The position numbers were made by a program, and so were the translations under genes. A stretch of 64,000 nucleotides of DNA, from positions 248,001 through 312,000 of the forward strand of contig NZ_JNCK01000001.1 of the NCBI RefSeq assembly GCF_000731955.1, read 5' to 3'. Of this stretch, positions 47,162 to 55,574 are shown in pieces. The notes beneath the pieces are model-generated. The model searched no databases. It was not told the DNA's origin and was given only the letters and a program-made list of their open reading frames with translations. Positions within the stretch are counted from its first letter, which is position 1, and the number at the start of each line of letters is the position of its first letter. This stretch comes from Halomonas zincidurans B6 (GTDB lineage Bacteria; Pseudomonadota; Gammaproteobacteria; Pseudomonadales; Halomonadaceae).

Positions 47162-48495
47162 CGCCGGACGCCACCGTCGCGGATGGTGGCGAAGTAGCCG
47201 TCGCTGCCGATCTGGCCGCCCTTGAAGGCGATCTCCAGGCCATCGAAGCGCGCGTCATCGCTGTAGGCCGTGCACAGCGGCGACCCCGGCGTCTCCGGCA
47301 ATGGCAGGCGTGCGGTCAGGGCGTGTATGTCCAACTGCTGCAGGGCATGACTCGAGGTATCGCCGCCGGCGACCACCACGCGGATCAGACGTTCGGCAAT
47401 CACCAGCTCGCGCAGGATCTCGCCCAGGCGCCGACCGATGCCGTGGCGAGCCTGTTCGGTGTTCAGCGCCGGATCGGCGGCATCGGGGCCCAGCGCGGTA
47501 TGCAGGATCACGCTGTCGCCGGCCTGCAGGGCCGCCAGGCCGCGCTGCAATGCCTCGTCGCGTGCCGCCTCGGCGCTTGCCGGGTCGGCCAGCCGGGCGG
47601 CGTCCACGGCGATGGTCTGAAAGCCGTGTTCTTGCACCCAGCGGATCTGCCGGGCGGTGGTTTCCGAGCAACTGCCCGAGACCACGGCGATCCGCTCCAC
47701 GCCGCCGGGATCGGCAAAGCTTGGCGACGGGCCGATCAGCCCTTGCCTGCGCCATTCGAGAATCAGCGCGTACTCGACACCGGAGGAGCCCACGACATAG
47801 CTGCCACCAGTCTGGCGCGTGCGCCACAACTGATGGCCGACGCTGGCCTGGGTGGCTTCATCGATGACGTCGTAGAGTAATGCTTGATGACGGCGTTGCC
47901 AGTCGTCGATGCGCCTGTCGATGTCGTCAGCAGTCAACGAGGCCGGGTCCACAAGGCCGATATCCAGCGTTGTTTGCTCGGCCAGGTGGCAACGCAGGTC
48001 GGCTTCGCGCATCGGCGTCACCGGATGGCGCGCCATCACCGGATGCCGGTCGATGCGATACACGTCGCCCCGATAGGCCGCGAACAGTTGGCCGAAGGCG
48101 GTATAGCGCTTCATCTGCGGCACGCCGACCACGATCGGCACGCAGGCCTGGCCGAACACCTCGCGCCCGATTTCCAGTGCACAGCCGATGCTGCCGGTCC
48201 CGGGCGCGCTGTCGAAGGTCGAGCAGGTCTTGTAGTGGCACAGCCCGGCACGGCGTTCACGTAGCCAGCTCAGCGCCGGCGTGAGGTGCTCGTGCATCCA
48301 GGCCGGCGACTCGCTGCGGCTGGTGCCGGCCAGGCCGAAGGCTCGGCACGCCGCGAAGCGGGTCAGCTGCGCATCGTCGGGGATGGCCGTGAACAGCACC
48401 GTCGGCACGCCCCGACTGCTCAAGGCCTCCAGGGCATCGGTCGAGCCGGTGAGATCATCGCCGTAGTAGGCGATGAGTGTCTCGGGTGCGCTCAT
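47158..48495 (-). CDS. oiaK: 3-oxo-isoapionate kinase (DUF1537)
   Basis: This 445-residue acid-sugar kinase belongs to the same family as otnK but is clearly a different branch: IAYYGDDLTGSTDALEALSS, HYKTCSTFDSAPGTGSIGCA, then VVSGSCSETTARQI and VVAGGDTSSHALQQL. Lying directly behind a RuBisCO-like protein and an ApnO-like enzyme, it matches OiaK, which makes 3-oxo-isoapionate 4-phosphate in D-apionate catabolism. It overlaps the upstream gene by four bases and converges on the ltnD operon. Confidence 0.87.
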   Translation of the reverse strand: MSAPETLIAYYGDDLTGSTDALEALSSRGVPTVLFTAIPDDAQLTRFAACRAFGLAGTSRSESPAWMHEHLTPALSWLRERRAGLCHYKTCSTFDSAPGTGSIGCALEIGREVFGQACVPIVVGVPQMKRYTAFGQLFAAYRGDVYRIDRHPVMARHPVTPMREADLRCHLAEQTTLDIGLVDPASLTADDIDRRIDDWQRRHQALLYDVIDEATQASVGHQLWRTRQTGGSYVVGSSGVEYALILEWRRQGLIGPSPSFADPGGVERIAVVSGSCSETTARQIRWVQEHGFQTIAVDAARLADPASAEAARDEALQRGLAALQAGDSVILHTALGPDAADPALNTEQARHGIGRRLGEILRELVIAERLIRVVVAGGDTSSHALQQLDIHALTARLPLPETPGSPLCTAYSDDARFDGLEIAFKGGQIGSDGYFATIRDGGVRR

Positions 48496-49754
48496 GGGAA
48501 GGTCTCCAGGGCCTGGGCGAGCTCGCGATGCTCGCCGGCATAGGCCTCCAGCGTCACGCCCTGAACGGCGGCGTCCCAGGCCTGGCGCAGGCTCTTCACG
48601 CCGCTGGCGATGCCGCCGGGGTGGGCCATGATGCCGCCCCCGGCACAGAAGATCAGGTCGGTGCTGCCCAGCGCCTGGTAGGTATCCACCGCCTGACGTG
48701 CCGTCTGGCCGGAAGAGAATACCGGGATCACCTCGCAGCCCGGCGCCGGTGGCGAGAACATCGGCGTCAGGCAGGCACGGGCGCTGGCGATCACACTATC
48801 ATCGGCCTCGCTGAACTTGTTGGCCAGGCCGTTGACGTGGATGTGATCGACCCCGGCCAGGCGCCACAGCTTTTGATAAGCGATGAAACTCATGCCCAGG
48901 TGCGGCGAGCGACTGTAAATGCCCCAGCCGGCGCGATGACCGTGCAGGGCCAGCCGGCAATGCCGGCGCAGGTGCGCCACGCCGGTCAGCCCCACGCTGT
49001 TGAGCGCGACCATGGCGCAGGTGCCACCGGCCGCCGCCACGTAGTCATGATGGCGCAGCATGGCATCCAGATCATCGGTGATGTTGAAGGCATACATCAC
49101 CTTGCGCCCGGTGCGTTCGGTATGCGCATTGACAATCGGCATGACCGCATCGACGCGCGCTTCGAACGGGTTGTGCGGCCCGTTGGCCTGCAGTTCGTCG
49201 TCCTTGATGAAATCGATGCCGCCCGCGACGAGTTGCTCGACGACCTCGGCGGTCTGCGCCGGCGACAGCCCCACGCTGGGCTTGATGATGGTGCCGATCA
49301 ACGGGCGCCGCTCGACGCCGGTGAGTTCGCGCGTACCGGCGATGCCGTACTGCGGCCCCGGATAGGTCGCGGCGAAGCTTGCCGGCAGCGTCAGGTCGAG
49401 TAATTTGAGCGCCGAGAACTCCTTGAGCTCGAACAGGTTGCCGGCCACCGTCGAGAGCAGGTTGGGCAACGACGGCCCCAGGTTGGCGATCGGCCAGGAA
49501 AGCGTGACCTGTGCCCGCTGATAGCGCGGCATGTCGCTGCCCTTGGTCGGACGCGCCGGCAGTGACGGCGTCTCGACGCAGTCGAGTCGCTCGATATGCT
49601 CGACGATGGCGCCATGGTTGGCGCGCAACGCGTCGGTCTCGTTGGCCAATCGAGTGAAGGTGCCCGACGACTGTTCGCCGGCCATCGCCTCGGCGGCCCG
49701 TTCGACCGGGTAGGGTGTCTCGATGAGATAGCTGGCGTGGATCCGTTCGCTCAT
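48492..49754 (-). CDS. oiaX: RuBisCO-like protein, OiaX type
   Basis: This 420-residue form IV RuBisCO homologue retains K158 in GTIIKPSVGLSP and the metal-binding K184-D-D-E187 (DFIKDDE) equivalent to the carbamylated Lys motif. HRAGW, VDHIHVNGLANKF and a glycine-rich AGGGIMAHPGG phosphate site are also present. Between apnO-like and oiaK genes it is best assigned as 3-oxo-isoapionate 4-phosphate transcarboxylase/hydrolase, giving 3-phosphoglycerate and glycolate. It is not a CO2-fixing enzyme as far as context shows. An ATGA overlap with oiaK implies coupled translation. Confidence 0.88.
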   Translation of the reverse strand: MSERIHASYLIETPYPVERAAEAMAGEQSSGTFTRLANETDALRANHGAIVEHIERLDCVETPSLPARPTKGSDMPRYQRAQVTLSWPIANLGPSLPNLLSTVAGNLFELKEFSALKLLDLTLPASFAATYPGPQYGIAGTRELTGVERRPLIGTIIKPSVGLSPAQTAEVVEQLVAGGIDFIKDDELQANGPHNPFEARVDAVMPIVNAHTERTGRKVMYAFNITDDLDAMLRHHDYVAAAGGTCAMVALNSVGLTGVAHLRRHCRLALHGHRAGWGIYSRSPHLGMSFIAYQKLWRLAGVDHIHVNGLANKFSEADDSVIASARACLTPMFSPPAPGCEVIPVFSSGQTARQAVDTYQALGSTDLIFCAGGGIMAHPGGIASGVKSLRQAWDAAVQGVTLEAYAGEHRELAQALETFP

Positions 49755-49769
49755 GACGACTTCCCCGGT

Positions 49770-50597
49770 TCAGGTGATGCGGCGGATGCTTTCGGCGATT
49801 TGTTCGGGCTCGAAAACCTTTTTCCAGTCATCGCGCATCAGCATCGGCTTGCCGTTTTCGATGGCCTTGTTGCAGGCATCCGAGAACGCTCCGGGCTGCT
49901 CGTCGAAGATGACGGCGGAGAGGATGTTCATGTGGCCGAGCAGGAAATCGCGTGCGCATTGCTGGGAGACGCCTCGGGCCACGACTTCATCCATGGCTTC
50001 GCGCATCACCGCCAGCAGTGTGGCGCAGACGGTCTCGGAGAGTCCCGGTTCGAGCAGCGCCATCTCGTCGACGCTGACCCGATGCGAACGGTCCACCGGG
50101 GCGTAGATCGTCCGGGCGATGCGCTCGCCGAGTGCGAAGCTGTCTTCCGGCCCCTGCATCAGGGCGCTGACGATATGCTGGGTGGCTTTGAGGCCGCCGA
50201 AGTAATCCTTCTTGGCGTCCAGCTCCGTCTCGTCGTTGAAGATCGGCGGATGGCATGGGTGGGTGACGAAGTAGGTCAGATCGTCACGCGCAGGCAGATG
50301 CCCGGCGAAAGGCGCCGCCGCATCGAGCGTGACGACCATGGTGCCGCTTTTCATCATTGGCGCGAGCTGGTGGGATATCTTGCCGACCAGCGTGTCCGGT
50401 ACGGCCAGGATCACTGCGTCGGCATCCGGCACCGCACGCTCGGCATCGCTGCATTCGATGCCCAGTTCCTGAGAGAGCCGCTGTCGTCCTGCCTCGCTGA
50501 CTTCGATGTGGTCGACCGTGAATTCCGAGTTCTTGAGGTTGCGCGACAGGCGAAAGCCCATCTTGCCGCCGGCGCCGATCAATGCGATGCGTGTCAT
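49770..50597 (-). CDS. apnO: D-apionate oxidoisomerase-like dehydrogenase
   Basis: This 275-residue protein has an N-terminal NAD-binding IALIGAGGKMGFRLSRNL and a phosphogluconate dehydrogenase-like C-terminal domain. FVTHPCHPPIFNDE, MALLEPGLSETVC and DFLLGHMNIL are probable substrate or metal segments. It fits ApnO, which oxidises and isomerises D-apionate to 3-oxo-isoapionate, the substrate of the kinase two genes on. The start at 50597 is chosen by AGGAC upstream. It is first in an operon divergent from the FadR-type regulator. Confidence 0.83.
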   Translation of the reverse strand: MTRIALIGAGGKMGFRLSRNLKNSEFTVDHIEVSEAGRQRLSQELGIECSDAERAVPDADAVILAVPDTLVGKISHQLAPMMKSGTMVVTLDAAAPFAGHLPARDDLTYFVTHPCHPPIFNDETELDAKKDYFGGLKATQHIVSALMQGPEDSFALGERIARTIYAPVDRSHRVSVDEMALLEPGLSETVCATLLAVMREAMDEVVARGVSQQCARDFLLGHMNILSAVIFDEQPGAFSDACNKAIENGKPMLMRDDWKKVFEPEQIAESIRRIT

Positions 50598-50643
50598 TGT
50601 CGTTGTCCTGCCTTGTCGATGAGAAGAAATGCGAAGCAACTGG

Positions 50644-50658
50644 TATGATGACATGATA
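50644..50658. promoter_or_regulatory. Candidate operator of the FadR-type regulator
   Basis: TATGATGACATGATA is a near-palindrome (one mismatch) centred on A50651, between the divergent apnO and regulator genes. It is of the size and AT-rich type bound by GntR/FadR proteins. No second copy was found. Confidence 0.45.
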
Positions 50659-50772
50659 ACTACACCTTTCTGTCAAACACGTCTTTGGTCGCAGTCTGTG
50701 CCGTGACGGACTGGGCTGAAGTCAGCGAGTGGATTAGATAAGCTGCCTCCCGACCACCGCGAGAGACACGTC

Positions 50773-51480
50773 ATGAGCGATGCCCTGAAGATTTCCCGCC
50801 GCAAGCTATCCGACGACGTGTTCGATCGGCTCTACGCCATGCTGCTCAATGGCGAGTACCGACCGGGCGATGGCCTGCCGTCGGAGCGCCAACTGATGGA
50901 GCTGTTCGGTGTGGGGCGGCCAGCGGTGCGCGAAGCGATGCAGTCCCTGGAGCGTGCCGGCCTCGTCCGCATCAACCATGGCCAGCGACCCACGGTGACC
51001 ATGCCGACAGCCTCGGGCGTGCTTGCGCAGATCGAACTGACCGCCATGCATATGCTGTCGAGTTCACCGCAGTCGCTGGCACAGCTCAAGGAGGCGAGGG
51101 TCTTCTTCGAACTCGGCATGGTCGCCCGGGCAGCGGAGAAGGCTACGGACGAGGACGTCGAACGATTGCAAACGCTACTCGAGACGCAGCGTGCCCAACT
51201 GAACGTTGATGCCGGTGCCTTCATCAAGGCAGACATGTCGTTTCACGTCGCCATTGCCGAGATCACCGGCAATGCAATTTACATTGCGGTCAGCAACGCC
51301 ATGCTTGATTGGCTGGCGAATTTTCATACCTCTGAGCTGCACTGGAAAGGCAACGAGCACATTACGCTGGAAGAGCATGCGCGCATTCTCGAGGCCATTC
51401 GCCGGCGTGACCGCGATACAGCCACAGACGAGATGCGAGCCCACCTCGACCGGGCGGGAAAGCGCTATGTCTTGACATGA
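50773..51480 (+). CDS. GntR/FadR-family transcriptional regulator
   Basis: This 235-residue regulator has an N-terminal winged helix (LYAMLLNGEYRPGDGLPSER, then FGVGRPAVREAMQSLERAGLV) and an all-helical FCD ligand domain whose metal-binding His residues appear in DMSFHVAIAEITGN and LEEHARILEAI. It is divergent from apnO-oiaX-oiaK and is the obvious local regulator, with a sugar acid as probable effector. The next 187 bases (51481-51667) show no gene. Confidence 0.9.
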   Translation: MSDALKISRRKLSDDVFDRLYAMLLNGEYRPGDGLPSERQLMELFGVGRPAVREAMQSLERAGLVRINHGQRPTVTMPTASGVLAQIELTAMHMLSSSPQSLAQLKEARVFFELGMVARAAEKATDEDVERLQTLLETQRAQLNVDAGAFIKADMSFHVAIAEITGNAIYIAVSNAMLDWLANFHTSELHWKGNEHITLEEHARILEAIRRRDRDTATDEMRAHLDRAGKRYVLT

Positions 51481-51667
51481 GCTGACGCTTGATCGGAACT
51501 GGCTGGCGGGTGATGCGAGAGCGCGCCAGAATCGATCGGAGGCTCACTCACCGATACGAATGATTTGAGGTAGCTTTGGCATCTATCCGCTATGGTTGAG
51601 GTGACTTCCTCGTAACGGCCTGTTGCAGGGGTGTAGCATGCGCTAGGCTTCTAGAACGTTACCGACC

Positions 51668-52417
51668 GTGGCGGACGATGACGCCACTCCAGTCAACAGG
51701 ATGGATGACAGTTTGGACAGTAGAGACAAGGACTTGGTACTGATCATCGAAGACGATGAGCGTCTGGCGAATCTGACTCGAGAATACCTCGAGGCCAATG
51801 GCTTCGAGGTGAAGATCGAGGCCGATGGCGCCCATGGGGTCGAGCGGATCGTCGAGCTCGCGCCGGATATCGTGATACTCGACCTGATGTTGCCCGGCGA
51901 GGATGGCCTGTCGATCTGTCGTCGCGTGCGTTCCCGCTTTACCGGGCCGATTCTGATGCTGACCGCGCGTACCGACGACATGGATCAGGTATTGGGGCTC
52001 GAGATGGGCGCCGACGATTACGTGCCCAAGCCGGTGCAGCCGCGGGTATTGCTGGCGCGCATGCGCGCGCTGATGCGGCGTAGCGACCCGGCGGAGAGCG
52101 GCAGCGGCGCGCTGCGCCTGACCTTCGGCAACCTGTTGATCGACAGTGCCACGCGCGAGGCCTGGCTCGAGGATGAGCGCATCGACCTGACCAGCGCCGA
52201 ATTCGACCTGTTGTGGCTGCTCGCCGACAATGCCGGCCGGGTATTGACTCGCGAGGAGATATTCTCGGCGCTGCGCGGCATCAAGTACGACGGCCAGGAT
52301 CGCTCCATCGATGTGCGTGTTTCGCGGATCCGCCCCAAGATCGGCGATGACCCCAACCACCCGCACCGCATCAAGACGGTTCGCAGCAAAGGCTACCTGT
52401 TCGTCAAGGACGCATGA
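51668..52417 (+). CDS. rstA: OmpR-family response regulator (RstA-like)
   Basis: The receiver domain has the acidic pocket IIEDDE and phospho-acceptor D72 in VILDLMLPGEDG, with Lys in YVPKPVQPR. The C-terminal winged helix has DLTSAEFDLLWLLADNAGRV and RVSRIRPKIGDD. Numbering is from GTG 51668; an ATG at 51701 is an alternative, and neither has a good ribosome site. The sequence resembles RstA of Pseudomonas and Halomonas. It overlaps the sensor kinase gene by four bases (ATGA). Confidence 0.9.
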   Translation: MADDDATPVNRMDDSLDSRDKDLVLIIEDDERLANLTREYLEANGFEVKIEADGAHGVERIVELAPDIVILDLMLPGEDGLSICRRVRSRFTGPILMLTARTDDMDQVLGLEMGADDYVPKPVQPRVLLARMRALMRRSDPAESGSGALRLTFGNLLIDSATREAWLEDERIDLTSAEFDLLWLLADNAGRVLTREEIFSALRGIKYDGQDRSIDVRVSRIRPKIGDDPNHPHRIKTVRSKGYLFVKDA

Positions 52418-54051
52418 TCGCCATGCGTCGCGCGCTGGCCGACAGCACGTTCCTGCGGGTCTATGCGGCCCTGTTGCTGGCGCTGGTGTTGACCTTCGGT
52501 CTGGCGATGCTGGGCTACCTGATCGTCGATCAGGTGCGCCGCGAGTATTACCGCGAGTCCATGGCCGAGGCGCCCATGGCGCTACTGTCGACGCTGGTCG
52601 CCGAAGTCGATCCCGCCAAGCGTGAATCCTGGCTGGCCGATCAGAGCAAGCGTCTCGGCATGCAGTTGACCCTGCGCGCGCTCGACGAGCCCGACTTCAA
52701 CTACTTTCAGCGAGCGCGCCTCGAGGAAGCCCGTCCGCTGGTTTCACGCGATGGTGACGGCAACTGGCATTTGTGGCGGCGCCTGTCCAACGAGCCGCTA
52801 TTGCTCGAGGCGCGTCTCAGCTCTCTCTCCGAACAACAGCTACGTGGCCTGGTCGGCAGCCTGCGTGTCTGGCTAGAAGGCAAGTACTCCCCCGAATTGC
52901 CGTTGCAGAGTCTGATCGACCGTCAGGCACTGCCGGTCTCGCTGTCCCTGACGCCGCCCACGGTACTCGACGAAGAGCAGCTCGAGCGCCTCGCGGACGG
53001 CGACGTGGTGATGCATCTGCTGCCCGAGCGTGGCACGGTCTCGGCTTTCGCACGACTCAAGCCGATGACCGATAACAGCGGCACGCGCTGGATACGGGTC
53101 GGGCCGCTGTATGCCTTCGACCCCATGCCGCTGGTGCTTACCCTGGGGTTGGTGCTGGTCGCGCTGACGCTGCTGGCGGGAGCGATCTACTTGATCGTGC
53201 GCAGCGTCGAGGCGCGCATGGCGCGGCTGGAAAAGGCTGCGACACGCATCGCCGGCGGCTATCTGGATACCCGCGTCAAGGTCGACAGCAGCGACTTCAT
53301 GGGCCGTCTGGGCATGGCCTTCAATGGCATGGCCGCTCAGGTTCAGTCGTTGATCCGTGCCCAGCAGGAGATGATCCGTGCGGTCTCCCACGAACTGCGC
53401 ACGCCGGTGGCGCGGATTCGCTTCGCCGTGCAGATGGTCGACGACATGACCGAGCAGGAGGGCGTGCGCCGCCAGCTCAAGGGCATCGACAGCGATATCG
53501 AGGAGCTCGACCAGCTGATCGACGAGATTCTCACCTACGCCAAGCTGGGCAGCGACAACGCCAGCGGCGTGCGCCTCGAGGCCGAGACGGTGGAATGCCG
53601 CGACCTGGCGGGGCGGGTCGTCGAGGCGCTCGACTCGCTGCATCCGCATATCGAGCTGGCGATCGCCCCCGGCGAGGAGATCGAGGTGGTCGCCGAGCCT
53701 CGTTACCTGCAGCGCGCGTTGCAGAACCTGGTCGCCAACGCCTGCCGGCACGCCGAGTCGCGGGTGTTGATCACACTGTCCCGCGATGCCCGGGCGGTCC
53801 GCCTGGACGTCGAGGACGATGGCCCCGGTGTGCCCGAGCATGAGCGCACGGAGGTCTTCAAGCCCTTTGCCCGGCTCGACGATAGCCGGACTCGGCGCTC
53901 GGGCGGCTACGGCCTGGGCCTGTCGATCGTCCAGAAGATCATGCTCTGGCATGGCGGCAGCGTCGTCGTCGACGATAGTCAGATCCTGGGTGGTGCGCGC
54001 TTCAGTCTGCTGTTGCCGGGCACCGCTTCGCCATCGCGTATCGGTAACTGA
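52414..54051 (+). CDS. rstB: Sensor histidine kinase (RstB-like)
   Basis: This 545-residue kinase has two membrane helices (about 15-38 and 238-262) bounding a periplasmic sensor domain. A HAMP domain follows, then the dimerisation domain with H326 in RAVSHELRTPVARI, and the ATPase domain with N-box LVANACRHAES, DDGPGVPEHE and GGYGLGLSIV. It phosphorylates the regulator encoded just upstream. The signal is unknown; RstB homologues respond to acidity or envelope conditions in other species. Confidence 0.92.
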   Translation: MIAMRRALADSTFLRVYAALLLALVLTFGLAMLGYLIVDQVRREYYRESMAEAPMALLSTLVAEVDPAKRESWLADQSKRLGMQLTLRALDEPDFNYFQRARLEEARPLVSRDGDGNWHLWRRLSNEPLLLEARLSSLSEQQLRGLVGSLRVWLEGKYSPELPLQSLIDRQALPVSLSLTPPTVLDEEQLERLADGDVVMHLLPERGTVSAFARLKPMTDNSGTRWIRVGPLYAFDPMPLVLTLGLVLVALTLLAGAIYLIVRSVEARMARLEKAATRIAGGYLDTRVKVDSSDFMGRLGMAFNGMAAQVQSLIRAQQEMIRAVSHELRTPVARIRFAVQMVDDMTEQEGVRRQLKGIDSDIEELDQLIDEILTYAKLGSDNASGVRLEAETVECRDLAGRVVEALDSLHPHIELAIAPGEEIEVVAEPRYLQRALQNLVANACRHAESRVLITLSRDARAVRLDVEDDGPGVPEHERTEVFKPFARLDDSRTRRSGGYGLGLSIVQKIMLWHGGSVVVDDSQILGGARFSLLLPGTASPSRIGN

Positions 54052-54074
54052 CCGACCCTTCACGAGGTATCACC

Positions 54075-54524
54075 ATGACCGCATCTCACTCAGCGACGCC
54101 TGCGCCTCACGATCTGGCCGGCTCCTGGCAGCTGGTGCGCTTCGTCTACTGCTGGCCGGATGGCCGTGAGCTGGCGCCGCTGGGCGACGCCGCAGGCCAG
54201 CTGTGCTATCTGCTCGACGCTGATGGCGAGCCCGGACGCATGGCGGTGCAGATCGTGGCGCGCGACCGTCCGCCCTTCGACATGGCCAGCGAAGCCAGTC
54301 TGGCGGCGCATTTTCGCAGCGGTTTCGCCTACGCCGGCCAATGGGCGCTGGAGGAAGATCAGGTCCATCACGACGTCGACCTGGCCAGCCTGGCGTGTTG
54401 GGAGGGCGCGCGGCTGTCCCGTACGGTGCGGCTGCAGGGCGGCCGACTGACGCTGACCACCGACCAGCCCAGCCCGCAACGGCCCGAGGGCGGGTATGTG
54501 ACGCTTCTCGAATGGCGGCGCTGA
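54075..54524 (+). CDS. Lipocalin-like domain protein
   Basis: This 149-residue cytoplasmic protein opens with LAGSWQLVRFVYCWPDGREL and contains GQLCYLLDADGEPGRMAVQI and a C-terminal GGYVTLLEWRR. This is the pattern of the Lipocalin_5 family (DUF1348-like small beta-barrels). No catalytic residues are evident and the function is unknown. It starts 23 bases after the kinase gene, with GAGGT upstream, so it may be in the same transcript. It converges on metR. Confidence 0.7.
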   Translation: MTASHSATPAPHDLAGSWQLVRFVYCWPDGRELAPLGDAAGQLCYLLDADGEPGRMAVQIVARDRPPFDMASEASLAAHFRSGFAYAGQWALEEDQVHHDVDLASLACWEGARLSRTVRLQGGRLTLTTDQPSPQRPEGGYVTLLEWRR

Positions 54525-55439
54525 TCAGGCCGGCTTGATGCCCTCGAGTACCGCGAACGAGGTCTCCCGCGCGGTACGCAGGAAGTCCTCCATCCATGGC
54601 AGTTCGCGGCTTTCCTCGCGGATCGCCGCGAACAGCGTGCTCCATACGCCCTGTTCGCCGAGCGGCAGCGCCTTCACGTAACCGCGCTCGAGATATTCGG
54701 TGAGCGCCCAGTTGGGCAGCGCGCAGACCCCGCGACCACTGGCCACCAGTTGCATCATCATGATCGTCAGTTCGGCGGTGCGCACCTCGCGCGGCGCCAG
54801 TCCGGCCGGGTCGAGGAACTGGCTGAACACGTCCAGCCGGGCGTGTTCGACCGGGTAGGTGATCAGCGTCTCGTCGGCGAGTTGCGCAGGGGTGACGAAG
54901 CCGTGTTCGGCCAGCCGATGCTGCTTGGCCACCGCCAGCAGGCCCTCGTAGCGGAACAGCGGCTCGTAGTGCACGCCGGGCAACGGTTGCGGGTCGGCGG
55001 TGATTACCAGATCGAGCTGTTCGCGGGCCAGGGCCGGCAGCGGGTCGAAGTTATGGCCGCTGGGAATGTCGACTTCCACTTCCTGCCAGTGATTGCGAAA
55101 GCGGTCGATGGTCGGCATCAGCCACTGGAAGCAGCTGTGACACTCGATGGCCATATGCAGCCGGCCTTGCTCGTCGCCGGCCAGGCGGGCCAGGTCGCGC
55201 TCGGCCATGCGCACCTGCGGCAGGATCTGATCGGCCAGCGTCAGCAGACGCTCACCGGCGCGGGTGAAGGTCACCGGACGCGTCTTGCGCTGGAACAGCG
55301 GGTTGCCCAGGCGCGCCTCGAGATCCTTGATCTGGTGCGACAGCGCCGATTGGGTGAGGTGGACGCGCTCGGCGGCCTCCACCAGCGAGCCGGCGTCACG
55401 CAGGGCGATGAGAGTGCGGAGATGACGTAGCTCGAGCAT
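54525..55439 (-). CDS. metR: LysR-family activator of methionine genes
   Basis: This 304-residue LysR regulator starts MLELRHLRTLIALRDAGSLV with the winged helix QSALSHQIKDLEARLG and has a MetR-type sensor domain (IECHSCFQWLMPTIDRF). It is divergent from metE, the classic arrangement. MetR with homocysteine activates metE. The start at 55439 is preferred by family alignment; an in-frame ATG at 55457 is possible but would place the MetR-like box in the coding region. Confidence 0.92.
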   Translation of the reverse strand: MLELRHLRTLIALRDAGSLVEAAERVHLTQSALSHQIKDLEARLGNPLFQRKTRPVTFTRAGERLLTLADQILPQVRMAERDLARLAGDEQGRLHMAIECHSCFQWLMPTIDRFRNHWQEVEVDIPSGHNFDPLPALAREQLDLVITADPQPLPGVHYEPLFRYEGLLAVAKQHRLAEHGFVTPAQLADETLITYPVEHARLDVFSQFLDPAGLAPREVRTAELTIMMMQLVASGRGVCALPNWALTEYLERGYVKALPLGEQGVWSTLFAAIREESRELPWMEDFLRTARETSFAVLEGIKPA

Positions 55440-55443
55440 GTCA

Positions 55444-55456
55444 TGAAAGCCATTCA
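55444..55456. promoter_or_regulatory. MetR-type binding box
   Basis: TGAAAGCCATTCA exactly fits the MetR consensus TGAA-N5-TTCA. It lies five bases before the metR start in the metR-metE divergent region, about 120 bases before metE. Confidence 0.65.
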
Positions 55457-55574
55457 CGTTGATGATTAGATAATTTAGTTTGATTCACCCGGCGGTGCCA
55501 GCGAGACTCTTTGGCCAATGGCGACGGTACAAGCCGCCCCATCTTACCGGCTAACAGCAACCGAGGAAGCAACG

